A DNA stretch of 64,000 nucleotides from Flavobacteriales bacterium (GTDB lineage Bacteria; Bacteroidota; Bacteroidia; Flavobacteriales_D; Sanyastnellaceae). Location: positions 1 to 64,000 of the forward strand of contig CANFLZ010000005.1 of NCBI GenBank assembly GCA_947448135.1, read 5' to 3'. The position numbers were made by a program, and so were the translations under genes. The stretch's first letter is position 1. Each line of letters starts with the position of its first letter. Below are positions 1 through 7,476 of this stretch, piece by piece. The notes below the pieces were generated by a model. That model saw nothing but the letters and a program-made list of their open reading frames with translations. It searched no databases and had not been told where the DNA came from.

Positions 1-1245
1 ACGCTCCGCGCTGGCTTGTCTGCAGCGTTTGGGGATAACGAAATTCGCTTGTACCAAGTCAACAACGGTTGCTTCCAATTGATCCAAACCGAACATGAGG
101 TGTATACCACAACCACCCAAGGAACAGGAAACCAAGTATTGATTTCAGACGAATTGATTCCGGGTCAAACCTACTACGTCGCTGTCCACAATATCAGTGG
201 TGCAATGAATACTAGCGCCAAGATATGCTTCAACCATTTTGTAGAGTCGACCTGCGACCATTACTACAGCAACTACACCGGCATTTATCCGAATGTATGT
301 TCGAGCTTCAAAGCGCAATACAAAGGGAATGCATCGAACTATATTTTCAATATCTTGAGCGCAACCCAGAACAACCAGAACATGAACATTACTCCTTGGA
401 GCTATGCGACAGGATCAGCGTTGTCGGTTGTCTCCCGCATCGGAAGCATTTTCCCGGTGAACATGTCCAGCACAGCGCGAACATACACGTTGAATGTCCC
501 TGTTGTTTACAGCATCCCAGATGCAGCGGGCAACTACACCAGTATCACCGCCAATGGAACCAGTACCTGTACAGTAACAATGAGTCCAGAAACGACCATT
601 GCACTGCGCTCGTTGGATCGTTGTCCCAACATTAAAACAACTTCATCGTCGGTCTCTATCGACCGCACGATTTGTGGTGCCCTTCGCTATGAGTGGGAAT
701 TCACCCAACAATTGCCTACAGTACAACCGGCAGTGACCGTCTTGGGTGGTTTGAATAGCTCAGTCCTTTTCTTGAACAACGTTCCCGGCATGGGCTTGAG
801 CAAGACCTACAATGTCCGCGTTCGTCCCGTTCACGCCAATGGTGAAGTGGGCAGCTGGGGTAGTGTGCAGTGTTTGAAGACCGGTTCTTCGGGGATGGTG
901 CTAGACCACCCCGGTTCTGCTGGGGCAGTGCAATGGGCGAATAGCGGTACAGAGCAATGGGCGAGCGGTACAGAGCAATGGGCGAATAATTATTCGCCCG
1001 AACTAGAGGTACGTTTTACCCTGTACCCCAACCCAACCAACAACGGACGTTTCACCCTAACCGCCAGCAACACCTCCGACGAGGAAGTGAAGAACATCAC
1101 GATGACCGACATCACGGGTAAGATTGTCTACAAAACGCAAGTTGTCCTAAACGGCAACGCAGTAGAAATCGAGTTCGGTAACTTGGCCAGTGGGGTGTAT
1201 GTGGTGATGGTGGGTGAGGAGAGATTGAGATTGGTGGTTCAGTAG
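1..1245 (+). CDS. T9SS type A sorting-domain protein, 5' partial
   Basis: The reading frame is open to the left edge, so the N-terminus lies outside the window; the TTG at 16 is internal. About 330 residues of Ser/Thr/Asn-rich, beta-strand-like sequence with scattered Cys pairs are followed by a Gln/Trp-rich linker and a C-terminal domain of about 78 residues. That domain starts at the YPNP motif and ends in the GVYVVMV-type strand typical of the Por secretion sorting signal. It should therefore be exported by the Sec system and then by the type IX system, and be cell-surface or secreted. Binding partner or enzyme activity cannot be read from this fragment. Codons ending in C are more frequent than in neighbouring genes. 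The linker carries tandem repeats and a palindrome (see the repeat at 925-1012). Confidence 0.85.
   Translation, partial: TLRAGLSAAFGDNEIRLYQVNNGCFQLIQTEHEVYTTTTQGTGNQVLISDELIPGQTYYVAVHNISGAMNTSAKICFNHFVESTCDHYYSNYTGIYPNVCSSFKAQYKGNASNYIFNILSATQNNQNMNITPWSYATGSALSVVSRIGSIFPVNMSSTARTYTLNVPVVYSIPDAAGNYTSITANGTSTCTVTMSPETTIALRSLDRCPNIKTTSSSVSIDRTICGALRYEWEFTQQLPTVQPAVTVLGGLNSSVLFLNNVPGMGLSKTYNVRVRPVHANGEVGSWGSVQCLKTGSSGMVLDHPGSAGAVQWANSGTEQWASGTEQWANNYSPELEVRFTLYPNPTNNGRFTLTASNTSDEEVKNITMTDITGKIVYKTQVVLNGNAVEIEFGNLASGVYVVMVGEERLRLVVQ
925..1012. repeat. REP-like palindrome with short tandem repeats inside a coding region
   Basis: The decamer caatgggcga occurs three times, at 931-940, 955-964 and 976-985. 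The third copy runs into a perfect 20-base palindrome at 980-999 (half-site gggcgaataa). The stretch 972-1007 lies between two ggtac direct repeats at 967-971 and 1008-1012. The reading frame stays open through the array, giving a repeated EQWA-type peptide in the linker before the sorting domain. From memory, similar palindromes recur across Bacteroidota genomes as REP elements mobilised by RAYT-type transposases; only one locus is visible here. Confidence 0.6.
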
Positions 1246-1356
1246 ACGGTAATGGCTATTGGGTTTTGGGTGATGGGTTTCATATCCCCCAAAAAAATAC
1301 CCACCTAGCCTTCATTCTCATTCTCTTTCTGTTTCTCGCTCTGAAATGACCACCCC

Positions 1357-1422
1357 GTCCCGACAGCGCTGCCGCTCGTCGGGACACCCCTCCTTTCTCT
1401 CACTTCGTTCGAGCAGGAGGGG
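1357..1422. repeat. Two tandem perfect hairpins in the intergenic region
   Basis: The first hairpin pairs gtcccgac at 1357-1364 with gtcgggac at 1378-1385. The second pairs cccctcct at 1387-1394 with aggagggg at 1415-1422. Both stems are 8 bp and GC-rich in an otherwise AT-rich spacer. Neither is followed by a T-run, so they look more like a REP/BIME-type intergenic repeat or an mRNA 3'-end stabiliser than a classic intrinsic terminator. They separate the T9SS gene from aspS. Confidence 0.6.
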
Positions 1423-1460
1423 AGATTTCCGATCCACCGATTTACTGATTCACCTTTCCT

Positions 1461-1468
1461 TATCTTTG
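1461..1468 (+). promoter_or_regulatory. Predicted promoter (-7 box) of aspS
   Basis: TATCTTTG matches the Bacteroidota sigma-A -7 consensus TAnnTTTG and ends 17 bases before the aspS ATG. No clear TTG -33 box is visible at the usual distance. Confidence 0.55.
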
Positions 1469-1485
1469 TTGCTCAAATTTATTTT

Positions 1486-3231
1486 ATGCATCGTACACAC
1501 ACTTGCGGAGAGCTTCGCGCTGAACACATTGGACAAACGGTAACATTGAGCGGCTGGGTGCAGCGCAGCCGTGATTTGGGAGGAATGACTTTCGTCGACC
1601 TTCGAGATCGTTATGGCATTACGCAGTTGGCGTTCAACATGGAAACACACGAGGCGCTTTGTTTAGAAGCCCGCAAGTGGGGTCGCGAATTTGTTGTGAA
1701 GGCCACCGGCACAGTAATCGAGCGCCACAGCAAGAATGGACAGATGCCGACAGGTGATATCGAGATTCAAGTGACTTCTTTTGAATTGTTGAACGCCTCT
1801 AAAACACCTCCTTTCACCATTGAAGATGATAGTGATGGAGGGGATGATTTGCGCATGCAATGGAGATTCTTGGACCTTCGTAGAAATCCTTTGAAAAACA
1901 ACTTGATGCTCCGCCACCGCATGGGTATCGTGGCTAGAAATTTTCTGGATCAACAAGGATTCTTGGAAATAGAAACGCCCTATCTCATCAAATCAACACC
2001 GGAAGGTGCACGTGATTTTGTGGTGCCGAGCCGCATGAATCCTGGTCAGTTTTATGCATTGCCCCAATCTCCGCAAACTTTCAAACAGCTTTTGATGGTG
2101 AGTGGTTATGATCGCTATTATCAAATCGTGCGTTGCTTCCGTGACGAAGATTTGCGCGCAGATCGCCAACCTGAATTCACACAAATCGATTGTGAGATGG
2201 CGTTTGTAGAGCAACAAGACATTTTAAACATGTTCGAAGGGTTGGTCAAAACCTTGTTCCGCGATGTCAAGGGAATTGAACTAGAAAATGTGCCGCACAT
2301 GACCTACGCTGATGCCATGAAATATTATGGCTCTGATAAACCGGATGTGCGTTTCGATATGAAATTCAACGACCTTTCTTCGTTGATGCAAAACAAAGGC
2401 TTTCAAGTTTTTGATGCTGCGCAAAGTGTTTTGGGAATTGTGGCCAAAGGTGCTGGAAATTACACCCGCAAACAATTGGATGAGCTAACCGAATGGGTGA
2501 AACGTCCGCAAATCGGCGCCAAAGGATTGGTGTATTGCTTGTGTCAACCAGAAGGGGCTTTCAAATCTTCCGTAGATAAATTTTACAACCAAGACCAATG
2601 GAAGGAAATCGCTGCTCAAATGGGTGCAGAAGAAGGTGATTTGATCTTGATTCTTTCCGGCGATACAAATAGTACTAGAAAACAACTTGGCGAATTGCGT
2701 TTGCACATGGGAAATCAATTGGGATTGAGAAACCCCAATGTTTTCAAACCATTGTGGGTAGTAGACTTCCCATTGGTGGAATGGAATGAAGAAGCGCAAC
2801 GTTGGTTCGCCATGCACCATCCATTTACATCACCCAAACCCGAGCACATGGGCTTATTGGAAACCAATCCGGGGGATGTCAACGCAAATGCATACGATTT
2901 CGTTATCAATGGTGTCGAAGTAGGTGGTGGCTCGATTCGTATTCATGATAGAAACGTCCAAGCGCGCATGTTTGATTTGTTGGGATTCACACCAGAAGAA
3001 GCACAAGCGCAGTTCGGATTTTTGTTGAATGCGTTTGAATACGGAGCACCTCCGCATGGTGGAATTGCATTTGGTTTTGATCGTCTTTGTTCTTTGTTTG
3101 GTGGTTCGGATAGCATTCGTGATTTCATTGCATTCCCCAAGAATAACAGTGGTAGAGATGTCATGATTGACGCTCCTTCTACTATTGATCAAAAGCAATT
3201 GGACGAGTTGTCCATTGCGGTCAAAGGATAA
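1486..3231 (+). CDS. aspS: Aspartate--tRNA ligase
   Basis: Charges tRNA-Asp with aspartate in the cytosol using ATP. The 581-residue length is that of the bacterial-type enzyme. It has an N-terminal OB-fold anticodon-binding domain ([19 protein letters not shown]), class II motif 2 ([18 protein letters not shown]), a GAD insertion domain and motif 3 near the C-terminus (GIAFGFDRL). The ATG follows a TATCTTTG promoter box by 17 bases. plsC starts one base after its stop, so aspS, plsC and gatC probably share a transcript. Whether the enzyme is discriminating or also charges tRNA-Asn cannot be decided here; the presence of gatC makes an amidotransferase route possible. Confidence 0.97.
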   Translation: MHRTHTCGELRAEHIGQTVTLSGWVQRSRDLGGMTFVDLRDRYGITQLAFNMETHEALCLEARKWGREFVVKATGTVIERHSKNGQMPTGDIEIQVTSFELLNASKTPPFTIEDDSDGGDDLRMQWRFLDLRRNPLKNNLMLRHRMGIVARNFLDQQGFLEIETPYLIKSTPEGARDFVVPSRMNPGQFYALPQSPQTFKQLLMVSGYDRYYQIVRCFRDEDLRADRQPEFTQIDCEMAFVEQQDILNMFEGLVKTLFRDVKGIELENVPHMTYADAMKYYGSDKPDVRFDMKFNDLSSLMQNKGFQVFDAAQSVLGIVAKGAGNYTRKQLDELTEWVKRPQIGAKGLVYCLCQPEGAFKSSVDKFYNQDQWKEIAAQMGAEEGDLILILSGDTNSTRKQLGELRLHMGNQLGLRNPNVFKPLWVVDFPLVEWNEEAQRWFAMHHPFTSPKPEHMGLLETNPGDVNANAYDFVINGVEVGGGSIRIHDRNVQARMFDLLGFTPEEAQAQFGFLLNAFEYGAPPHGGIAFGFDRLCSLFGGSDSIRDFIAFPKNNSGRDVMIDAPSTIDQKQLDELSIAVKG

Positions 3232-3232
3232 G

Positions 3233-3973
3233 ATGAAAAAAGCATTGGCTCCGATATATTTTGTGTACAAACTGTGGATTGGAGCAATGTTTTGGTTGAG
3301 CCTGATCATCCTGTTTCCGTTTTTCTGGATTTTACTTTCCAACCCCACCACATTGAAAGGGGCAATGATGCTCAAGCGATTTTGGTCGTGGTGGTTGCGA
3401 TTTGTGCTCATTTGCCCTGTTGTATCAAAGGGCAAAAGTAATTTTCCGCAAGCACCGTATATCGCCGTGAGCAATCACATGAGTTATCTCGATACAGTTT
3501 TTATGTACGCGGTTATTCCGGATTATTTTTTGTTTATCGGAAAGGCAGAATTACTCAAATGGCCTTTTTTCTCTTTGTTCTTTAAAAAACAAGACATTCC
3601 CGTTCACAGAGGCAATCCAAGAGAGGCGCATCAATCTTTGCAAGCGGCAAGCAAAGCCTTAAAAAGAGGTGAGTGCATCGCCATGTACCCAGAAGGTACC
3701 ATTCCCGACGACGCACCCAAAATGAAACACTTTAAAAATGGCGCTTTCAAGTTGGCCGTAGAAAATCAAGTACCCATTGTCCCCATTACGTGGCACGCCA
3801 ATTACAAGGTGATGCTCGATCCCAGTAAGTTTTGGGAGTTTTCGCTTCCACAAATTATCCGTGTAACCATTCACCCTCCTATATTTACATCCGGAATGAG
3901 TGATCATGATGTTGTAAGTTTGCGCGAGCAAGTGTGGAAAACCATTCATCAAGCCATTGAAAATGAAGATTGA
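3233..3973 (+). CDS. plsC: 1-acyl-sn-glycerol-3-phosphate acyltransferase (PlsC family)
   Basis: Acylates lysophosphatidic acid to phosphatidic acid at the inner membrane, an early phospholipid step. The 246-residue protein has hydrophobic N-terminal segments (about residues 8-45), the catalytic HX4D box at H82-D87 (NHMSYLD) and the substrate-binding YPEGT motif at 152-156. The ATG at 3233 was chosen because it directly follows the aspS stop; a longer in-frame extension into aspS has no support. The 3' end overlaps gatC by 11 bases, which suggests translational coupling. The acyl acceptor could be another lysolipid, since the family is broad. Confidence 0.9.
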   Translation: MKKALAPIYFVYKLWIGAMFWLSLIILFPFFWILLSNPTTLKGAMMLKRFWSWWLRFVLICPVVSKGKSNFPQAPYIAVSNHMSYLDTVFMYAVIPDYFLFIGKAELLKWPFFSLFFKKQDIPVHRGNPREAHQSLQAASKALKRGECIAMYPEGTIPDDAPKMKHFKNGAFKLAVENQVPIVPITWHANYKVMLDPSKFWEFSLPQIIRVTIHPPIFTSGMSDHDVVSLREQVWKTIHQAIENED

Positions 3974-4259
3974 TAACGAAACAGTTGAAAGATTGGCAGA
4001 TCTGGCCAAGTTAGAGTTCTCCGAAGAGGCCAAAACAGAGATGGTCAAGGATTTGTCCAACATGTTGGACTTCATCGATCAATTGAAGGTCATTGACGTA
4101 GAAGGTGTAGAGCCTTTGATCTTTGTTAATGAAACAGTCAACAACGTGCTCAGAAATGATGAAGTGAAACAGGAAATTACACAAGCAGAGGCATTGAAAA
4201 ATGCACCGCAAAAAGACATGTATTATTTCCGCGTACCCAAAGTCATGAACCAATCGTGA
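3963..4259 (+). CDS. gatC: Asp/Glu-tRNA amidotransferase subunit C
   Basis: Small 98-residue subunit of the GatCAB complex, which converts Glu-tRNA-Gln (and/or Asp-tRNA-Asn) to the cognate amidated form. The sequence shows the family pattern: an N-terminal ETVERLADLAKLEFSEEA helix, a DFIDQLK segment, VEPL in the middle and a C-terminal YFRVPKVM motif. The ATG at 3963 is preferred over a TTG two codons upstream. It overlaps the end of plsC. gatA and gatB are not in the window. Its position two genes after aspS fits a tRNA-aminoacylation theme. Confidence 0.93.
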   Translation: MKIDNETVERLADLAKLEFSEEAKTEMVKDLSNMLDFIDQLKVIDVEGVEPLIFVNETVNNVLRNDEVKQEITQAEALKNAPQKDMYYFRVPKVMNQS

Positions 4260-4315
4260 CCAAAGCCGCACTTGTTGAACAATAGATTACCGAACTTTAC
4301 AGTAAAATTAAAAAT

Positions 4316-4729
4316 ATGTATCCTCCAGAATTAGTTGCACCGATGCGTGCTGAATTGGATCAAGTGGGTTTCAAACAAACACCTACCGTTGAAGAAGTTG
4401 ATGCCGCAGTCAATACACCCGGAACCGTTTTGATGGTTTTAAATTCTGTTTGCGGTTGTGCCGCAGGCAGCATGCGACCTGGTGTGCGCAAGTCATTGGA
4501 AAACGCAGAGAAGAAGCCCATGACATTGGTTTCTTCATTTGCAGGTGTCGACAGAGACGCGGTCGTGAGAGCAAGACAATACATGTTGCCTTATCCTCCT
4601 TCTTCTCCTTGCATCGCTTTGTTCAAAGACGGCAAATTGATGCACATGGTCGAGCGTCATCACATCGAAGGACGCACTGCAGATATGATTGCGGAGCATC
4701 TAAAAATGGTCTACGCAGAATTCTGTTAA
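4316..4729 (+). CDS. BrxA/BrxB-type bacilliredoxin
   Basis: Thioredoxin-fold protein of 137 residues, family DUF1094. Relatives in Firmicutes remove bacillithiol from protein thiols (de-bacillithiolation). The active-site CGC motif is visible in SVCGCAAG (about residues 44-51). The start MYPPELVAPMRAEL is typical of the family. It lies 56 bases after gatC and is closed by a clear terminator at 4751-4774. Bacillithiol biosynthesis genes are not in the window, so the thiol substrate is inferred from the family only. Confidence 0.88.
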   Translation: MYPPELVAPMRAELDQVGFKQTPTVEEVDAAVNTPGTVLMVLNSVCGCAAGSMRPGVRKSLENAEKKPMTLVSSFAGVDRDAVVRARQYMLPYPPSSPCIALFKDGKLMHMVERHHIEGRTADMIAEHLKMVYAEFC

Positions 4730-4750
4730 TCAGAGATTTAAATCCAAGTG

Positions 4751-4774
4751 AATCGGCCTCGTGCCGATTTTTTT
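4751..4774 (+). terminator. Intrinsic terminator after the bacilliredoxin gene
   Basis: Stem aatcggc (4751-4757) pairs with gccgatt (4763-4769) across a 5-base loop and is followed by a T-run ending at 4774. The T-run overlaps the -33 box of the next promoter. Confidence 0.85.
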
Positions 4775-4805
4775 GTGGATAAACTGTTAATAAGCCCTAT
4801 CTTTG
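4772..4805 (+). promoter_or_regulatory. Predicted promoter of the helicase-desaturase unit
   Basis: TTTG at 4772-4775, then 22 bases, then TATCTTTG at 4798-4805, matching the Bacteroidota -33/-7 pattern. The predicted start leaves a 5' leader of about 105 bases before the helicase ATG, much longer than at other promoters in this window. Confidence 0.65.
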
Positions 4806-4840
4806 CCAAGAATTAATTGTACGGCTACGATTTCTTTTTT

Positions 4841-4906
4841 TTGTTTTCCGAGTAAATGATACTGGATAGAATCAGAGAGAAGTTGTTATAACTCGGACAA
4901 AAACAA
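4841..4906 (+). promoter_or_regulatory. Structured 5' leader of the DEAD-box helicase mRNA
   Basis: ccgagt at 4848-4853 pairs perfectly with actcgg at 4891-4896, and flanking ttgtttt (4841-4847) can pair with acaaaaacaa (4897-4906) with a small bulge. The closed structure ends about 10 bases before the ATG at 4916. The dyad is seen directly; a role as a temperature-responsive or autoregulatory leader is inferred from the long leaders known for cold-shock helicase genes in other bacteria. Confidence 0.45.
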
Positions 4907-4915
4907 AAATTTATT

Positions 4916-6343
4916 ATGAAATCATTTGAAGAATTAGGACTGGATAGTTCCATCCTAAAGGCATTGAAAGATGCGGGATATGAAAATCCCACCCCAGTAC
5001 AAGAAGGAACAATCGAATGGGCCATTCAGGGCCATGATGTTTTGGGCTGTGCTCAAACAGGAACAGGTAAAACAGCTGCTTTTACACTACCTATTTTACA
5101 ACGTTTGGTAGATAGAAATGACAAAGGAATCAAAGCTTTGGTTTTGGCTCCAACGCGTGAATTGGCCATGCAGATTGCAAATTCATTGCGTGACTATTCG
5201 AAGTACATGCGTGTTCGTCACACTGTTATTTATGGTGGTGTGTCTTCTTACGAGCAAATCAGAAATTTGCGCCGTGGAGTTGATGTATTGATTGCAACAC
5301 CAGGCCGTCTTTTGGACTTACACAATCAAGGTCACGTATTCCTAGGCAAAGTGGAAACTTTGGTTTTGGATGAGGCAGATCGTATGTTGGACATGGGATT
5401 CATCCATGACATCAAAATGATCGAATCACTTTGTGCAGAAGACAAGCAGACATTATTTTTCTCAGCGACAATGCCACCAGATGTGCGCAAATTGGCAATG
5501 GGAATTTTAAAAGATCCCAAGCAATTGGATATCGCACCTGCTGAGCAAAAAGTAGATCGTATCGAGCAAGAGATGTACATCGTACGTCGTGATCGCAAAC
5601 GTGCCATGTTGAACCACTGGTTAGAAAATAACCCAGAGGGTCAAGTATTGATTTTCACCAAAACCAAGCGTGGCGCGGATCGTGTGGAAGAAGACTTGCA
5701 AGAACAAGGATATCGTGCGGTAGCCATTCACGGTGACAAGAGCCAAGGTGCTCGTACCCGTGCATTGGGCGATTTTAAAAAGAACAAAGCAAGAATTTTG
5801 GTAGCAACGGATGTGGCATCTCGCGGAATTGACGTAGATCAGCTTCCTTTCGTTATCAATGTGGATATGCCAGAAAACGCTGAAACCTACGTCCACCGTA
5901 TCGGACGTACCGGTAGAGCGGGTGCATCAGGCAAAGCAATATCATTTTGTTGTGAGGATGATCGTGATATCTTGCACGAAATTGAAAAGCATTTAAATTT
6001 AGAAATTACTAAAACAACTGACCATCCTTTCGTACTTTTAGACAATCAATTGGGTGAGCTTTTGGAGAAACCAACACGTGGTGGAAGCAGAAGTGGTGGC
6101 CCAAGTAGAGGTTACAAAGGTCGCGGTGGAAGATCAGGCGGTTTTAGTGGCGGAAACAGACGCGGTGGCGCTCCAAGATCAGACAGAAGTGAAGGAAGTC
6201 GCGGCGGAAGTAGCGAGAGAAAATTTGATAGAGACTCTTCTGGAGGATCTGGATTCAAAGGAAAAAGTGGTAAGTCTTCTGCACCAAGCGCAGGAGGGGT
6301 AAAAAAGAAATTTTTTAGCGGAGTAGCGAAGAAAAAGAACTAA
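4916..6343 (+). CDS. DEAD-box ATP-dependent RNA helicase (RhlE/CsdA-like)
   Basis: Unwinds RNA duplexes using ATP; relatives act in ribosome assembly and mRNA turnover, often in the cold. The 475-residue protein shows a Q motif near residue 20, Walker A AQTGTGKT at 46-53, PTRELA, TPGR, the DEAD box at 152-155, SAT, and HRIGRTGRAG in the second RecA domain. The C-terminal tail of about 75 residues is rich in Arg-Gly and Ser-Gly (RGG-like), then basic, and probably binds RNA without specificity. It has a long structured leader and is followed after five bases by a fatty-acid desaturase, so the two are probably cotranscribed. The exact subfamily cannot be fixed without a tree. Confidence 0.93.
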   Translation: MKSFEELGLDSSILKALKDAGYENPTPVQEGTIEWAIQGHDVLGCAQTGTGKTAAFTLPILQRLVDRNDKGIKALVLAPTRELAMQIANSLRDYSKYMRVRHTVIYGGVSSYEQIRNLRRGVDVLIATPGRLLDLHNQGHVFLGKVETLVLDEADRMLDMGFIHDIKMIESLCAEDKQTLFFSATMPPDVRKLAMGILKDPKQLDIAPAEQKVDRIEQEMYIVRRDRKRAMLNHWLENNPEGQVLIFTKTKRGADRVEEDLQEQGYRAVAIHGDKSQGARTRALGDFKKNKARILVATDVASRGIDVDQLPFVINVDMPENAETYVHRIGRTGRAGASGKAISFCCEDDRDILHEIEKHLNLEITKTTDHPFVLLDNQLGELLEKPTRGGSRSGGPSRGYKGRGGRSGGFSGGNRRGGAPRSDRSEGSRGGSSERKFDRDSSGGSGFKGKSGKSSAPSAGGVKKKFFSGVAKKKN

Positions 6344-6348
6344 AAGAA

Positions 6349-7413
6349 ATGAGTTATTTTAATTACAATAAAGTACAACATCCATTTTTTGACACCTTGC
6401 AAAATAGAGTATATGACTATTTTGAAAAAAACAAAATAGACATGTCCGGCGGTTCCAAATTATGGATCAAAGCAGTGTTCTACATAGTAGCTGCTATGGT
6501 GAACTATTGGTTGATGATTTGGGTCGTTCCTGCAGGTTGGTGGAGTGTTTTACTTTGTGTAATAATGGGAATGCTTCTCGCAGGTATTGGTTTCAATGTG
6601 ATGCATGATGGCGCTCATGGTGCTTTCTCAAAATATCCTTGGATCAACAATGTCATGGGTTTCAGTCTAAACTTCATGGGGGGTGATGTCAATCTATGGA
6701 AAATCAAACACAATTTGGTTCACCACAGTTTTACCAACGTTGAAGGTTTGGATGATGATATTGATATTGAACCATACATCAGAACAAACCCATACCAAGA
6801 AAAGAAAAAGATGCACCGCTTTCAGCACATCTATGTCACGTTCTTATACGGCTTGACTTATTTGAACTGGATCTGGTGGGCTGACTTTGAAAAGTATTTT
6901 GGTCAACATGTTGCTGGAGTTAAGTTTAGAAAAATGAAACTAAGCGCTCACTTTTCCTTTTGGATTGGAAAAGTTGGTTTCTTGATTATTTCTTTGATAA
7001 TTCCAATTGCAGTGGTTGGATTGGGAAAAGCATTGGTTGGCTTTTTTATCACAGCCATTTCATGCGGCATATTACTGTCATTGGTGTTTCAAGTAGCTCA
7101 TGTGGTGGAACAAACATCATTCATGGATTCAAAAGATAAGGAAACGGAGGATGAATGGGCTGTAACCCAACTAAAAGGCACAGCCAATTTTGCAACAAAA
7201 AGCAAAATTGTACTTTTCTTTACAGGAGGTCTGAATCACCAAATTGAGCACCATTTGTTCCCAAGAATTTCTCACGTTCATTATCCAAAAATCAGCTTGA
7301 TTGTCAAGGATACTTGTAAAGAGTTTGGCGTACAATACCATGAATACAAAACATTCATTGGAGCAATTGCCTCACACTATGCGCACCTTCGCAATATGGG
7401 GTTGTCTGCATAA
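6349..7413 (+). CDS. Membrane fatty-acid desaturase (acyl-CoA/acyl-lipid type)
   Basis: Di-iron membrane enzyme that introduces a double bond into fatty acyl chains. All three histidine boxes are present in the 354-residue protein: HDGAH at 86-90, HNLVHH at 121-126 and QIEHH at 298-302. Hydrophobic segments lie between them. Gln in place of the first His of the third box is typical of the front-end (delta-5/delta-6) and linoleoyl-CoA-like family, but there is no fused N-terminal cytochrome b5 domain. The ATG lies five bases after the helicase stop. A hairpin terminator closes the unit at 7430-7457. The regiochemistry cannot be told from sequence. Confidence 0.9.
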   Translation: MSYFNYNKVQHPFFDTLQNRVYDYFEKNKIDMSGGSKLWIKAVFYIVAAMVNYWLMIWVVPAGWWSVLLCVIMGMLLAGIGFNVMHDGAHGAFSKYPWINNVMGFSLNFMGGDVNLWKIKHNLVHHSFTNVEGLDDDIDIEPYIRTNPYQEKKKMHRFQHIYVTFLYGLTYLNWIWWADFEKYFGQHVAGVKFRKMKLSAHFSFWIGKVGFLIISLIIPIAVVGLGKALVGFFITAISCGILLSLVFQVAHVVEQTSFMDSKDKETEDEWAVTQLKGTANFATKSKIVLFFTGGLNHQIEHHLFPRISHVHYPKISLIVKDTCKEFGVQYHEYKTFIGAIASHYAHLRNMGLSA

Positions 7414-7429
7414 GTCAATCAAAATCATT

Positions 7430-7457
7430 AAAAAAGCCCGCATTTGCGGGCTTTTTT
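7430..7457. terminator. Bidirectional terminator between the desaturase and hpd
   Basis: A-run, stem agcccgc (7435-7441), 4-base loop, stem gcgggct, T-run to 7457. The symmetric A/T flanks let it serve both converging transcripts. Confidence 0.9.
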
Positions 7458-7476
7458 GTTTCTATGTGGCAATAGA

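Noticed and set aside
1346-1543. Small plus-strand open frame between the T9SS gene and aspS
   Set aside because: It is read through the two hairpins and into aspS in another frame, has no signal or family, and its composition follows the repeat.
2854-3474. Minus-strand open frame of 206 codons across the aspS-plsC junction
   Set aside because: Overlaps two well-supported plus-strand genes and shows no recognisable domain or signal.
6070-6300. Short repeats in the helicase C-terminus considered as a DNA repeat element
   Set aside because: They follow from the Gly/Arg/Ser-rich protein tail and are not regular at the DNA level.
6054-6302. Plus-strand open frame in the helicase tail, rich in Val and Glu
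   Set aside because: It is the shifted frame of the Arg-Gly-rich repeat tail of the helicase, not a separate gene.
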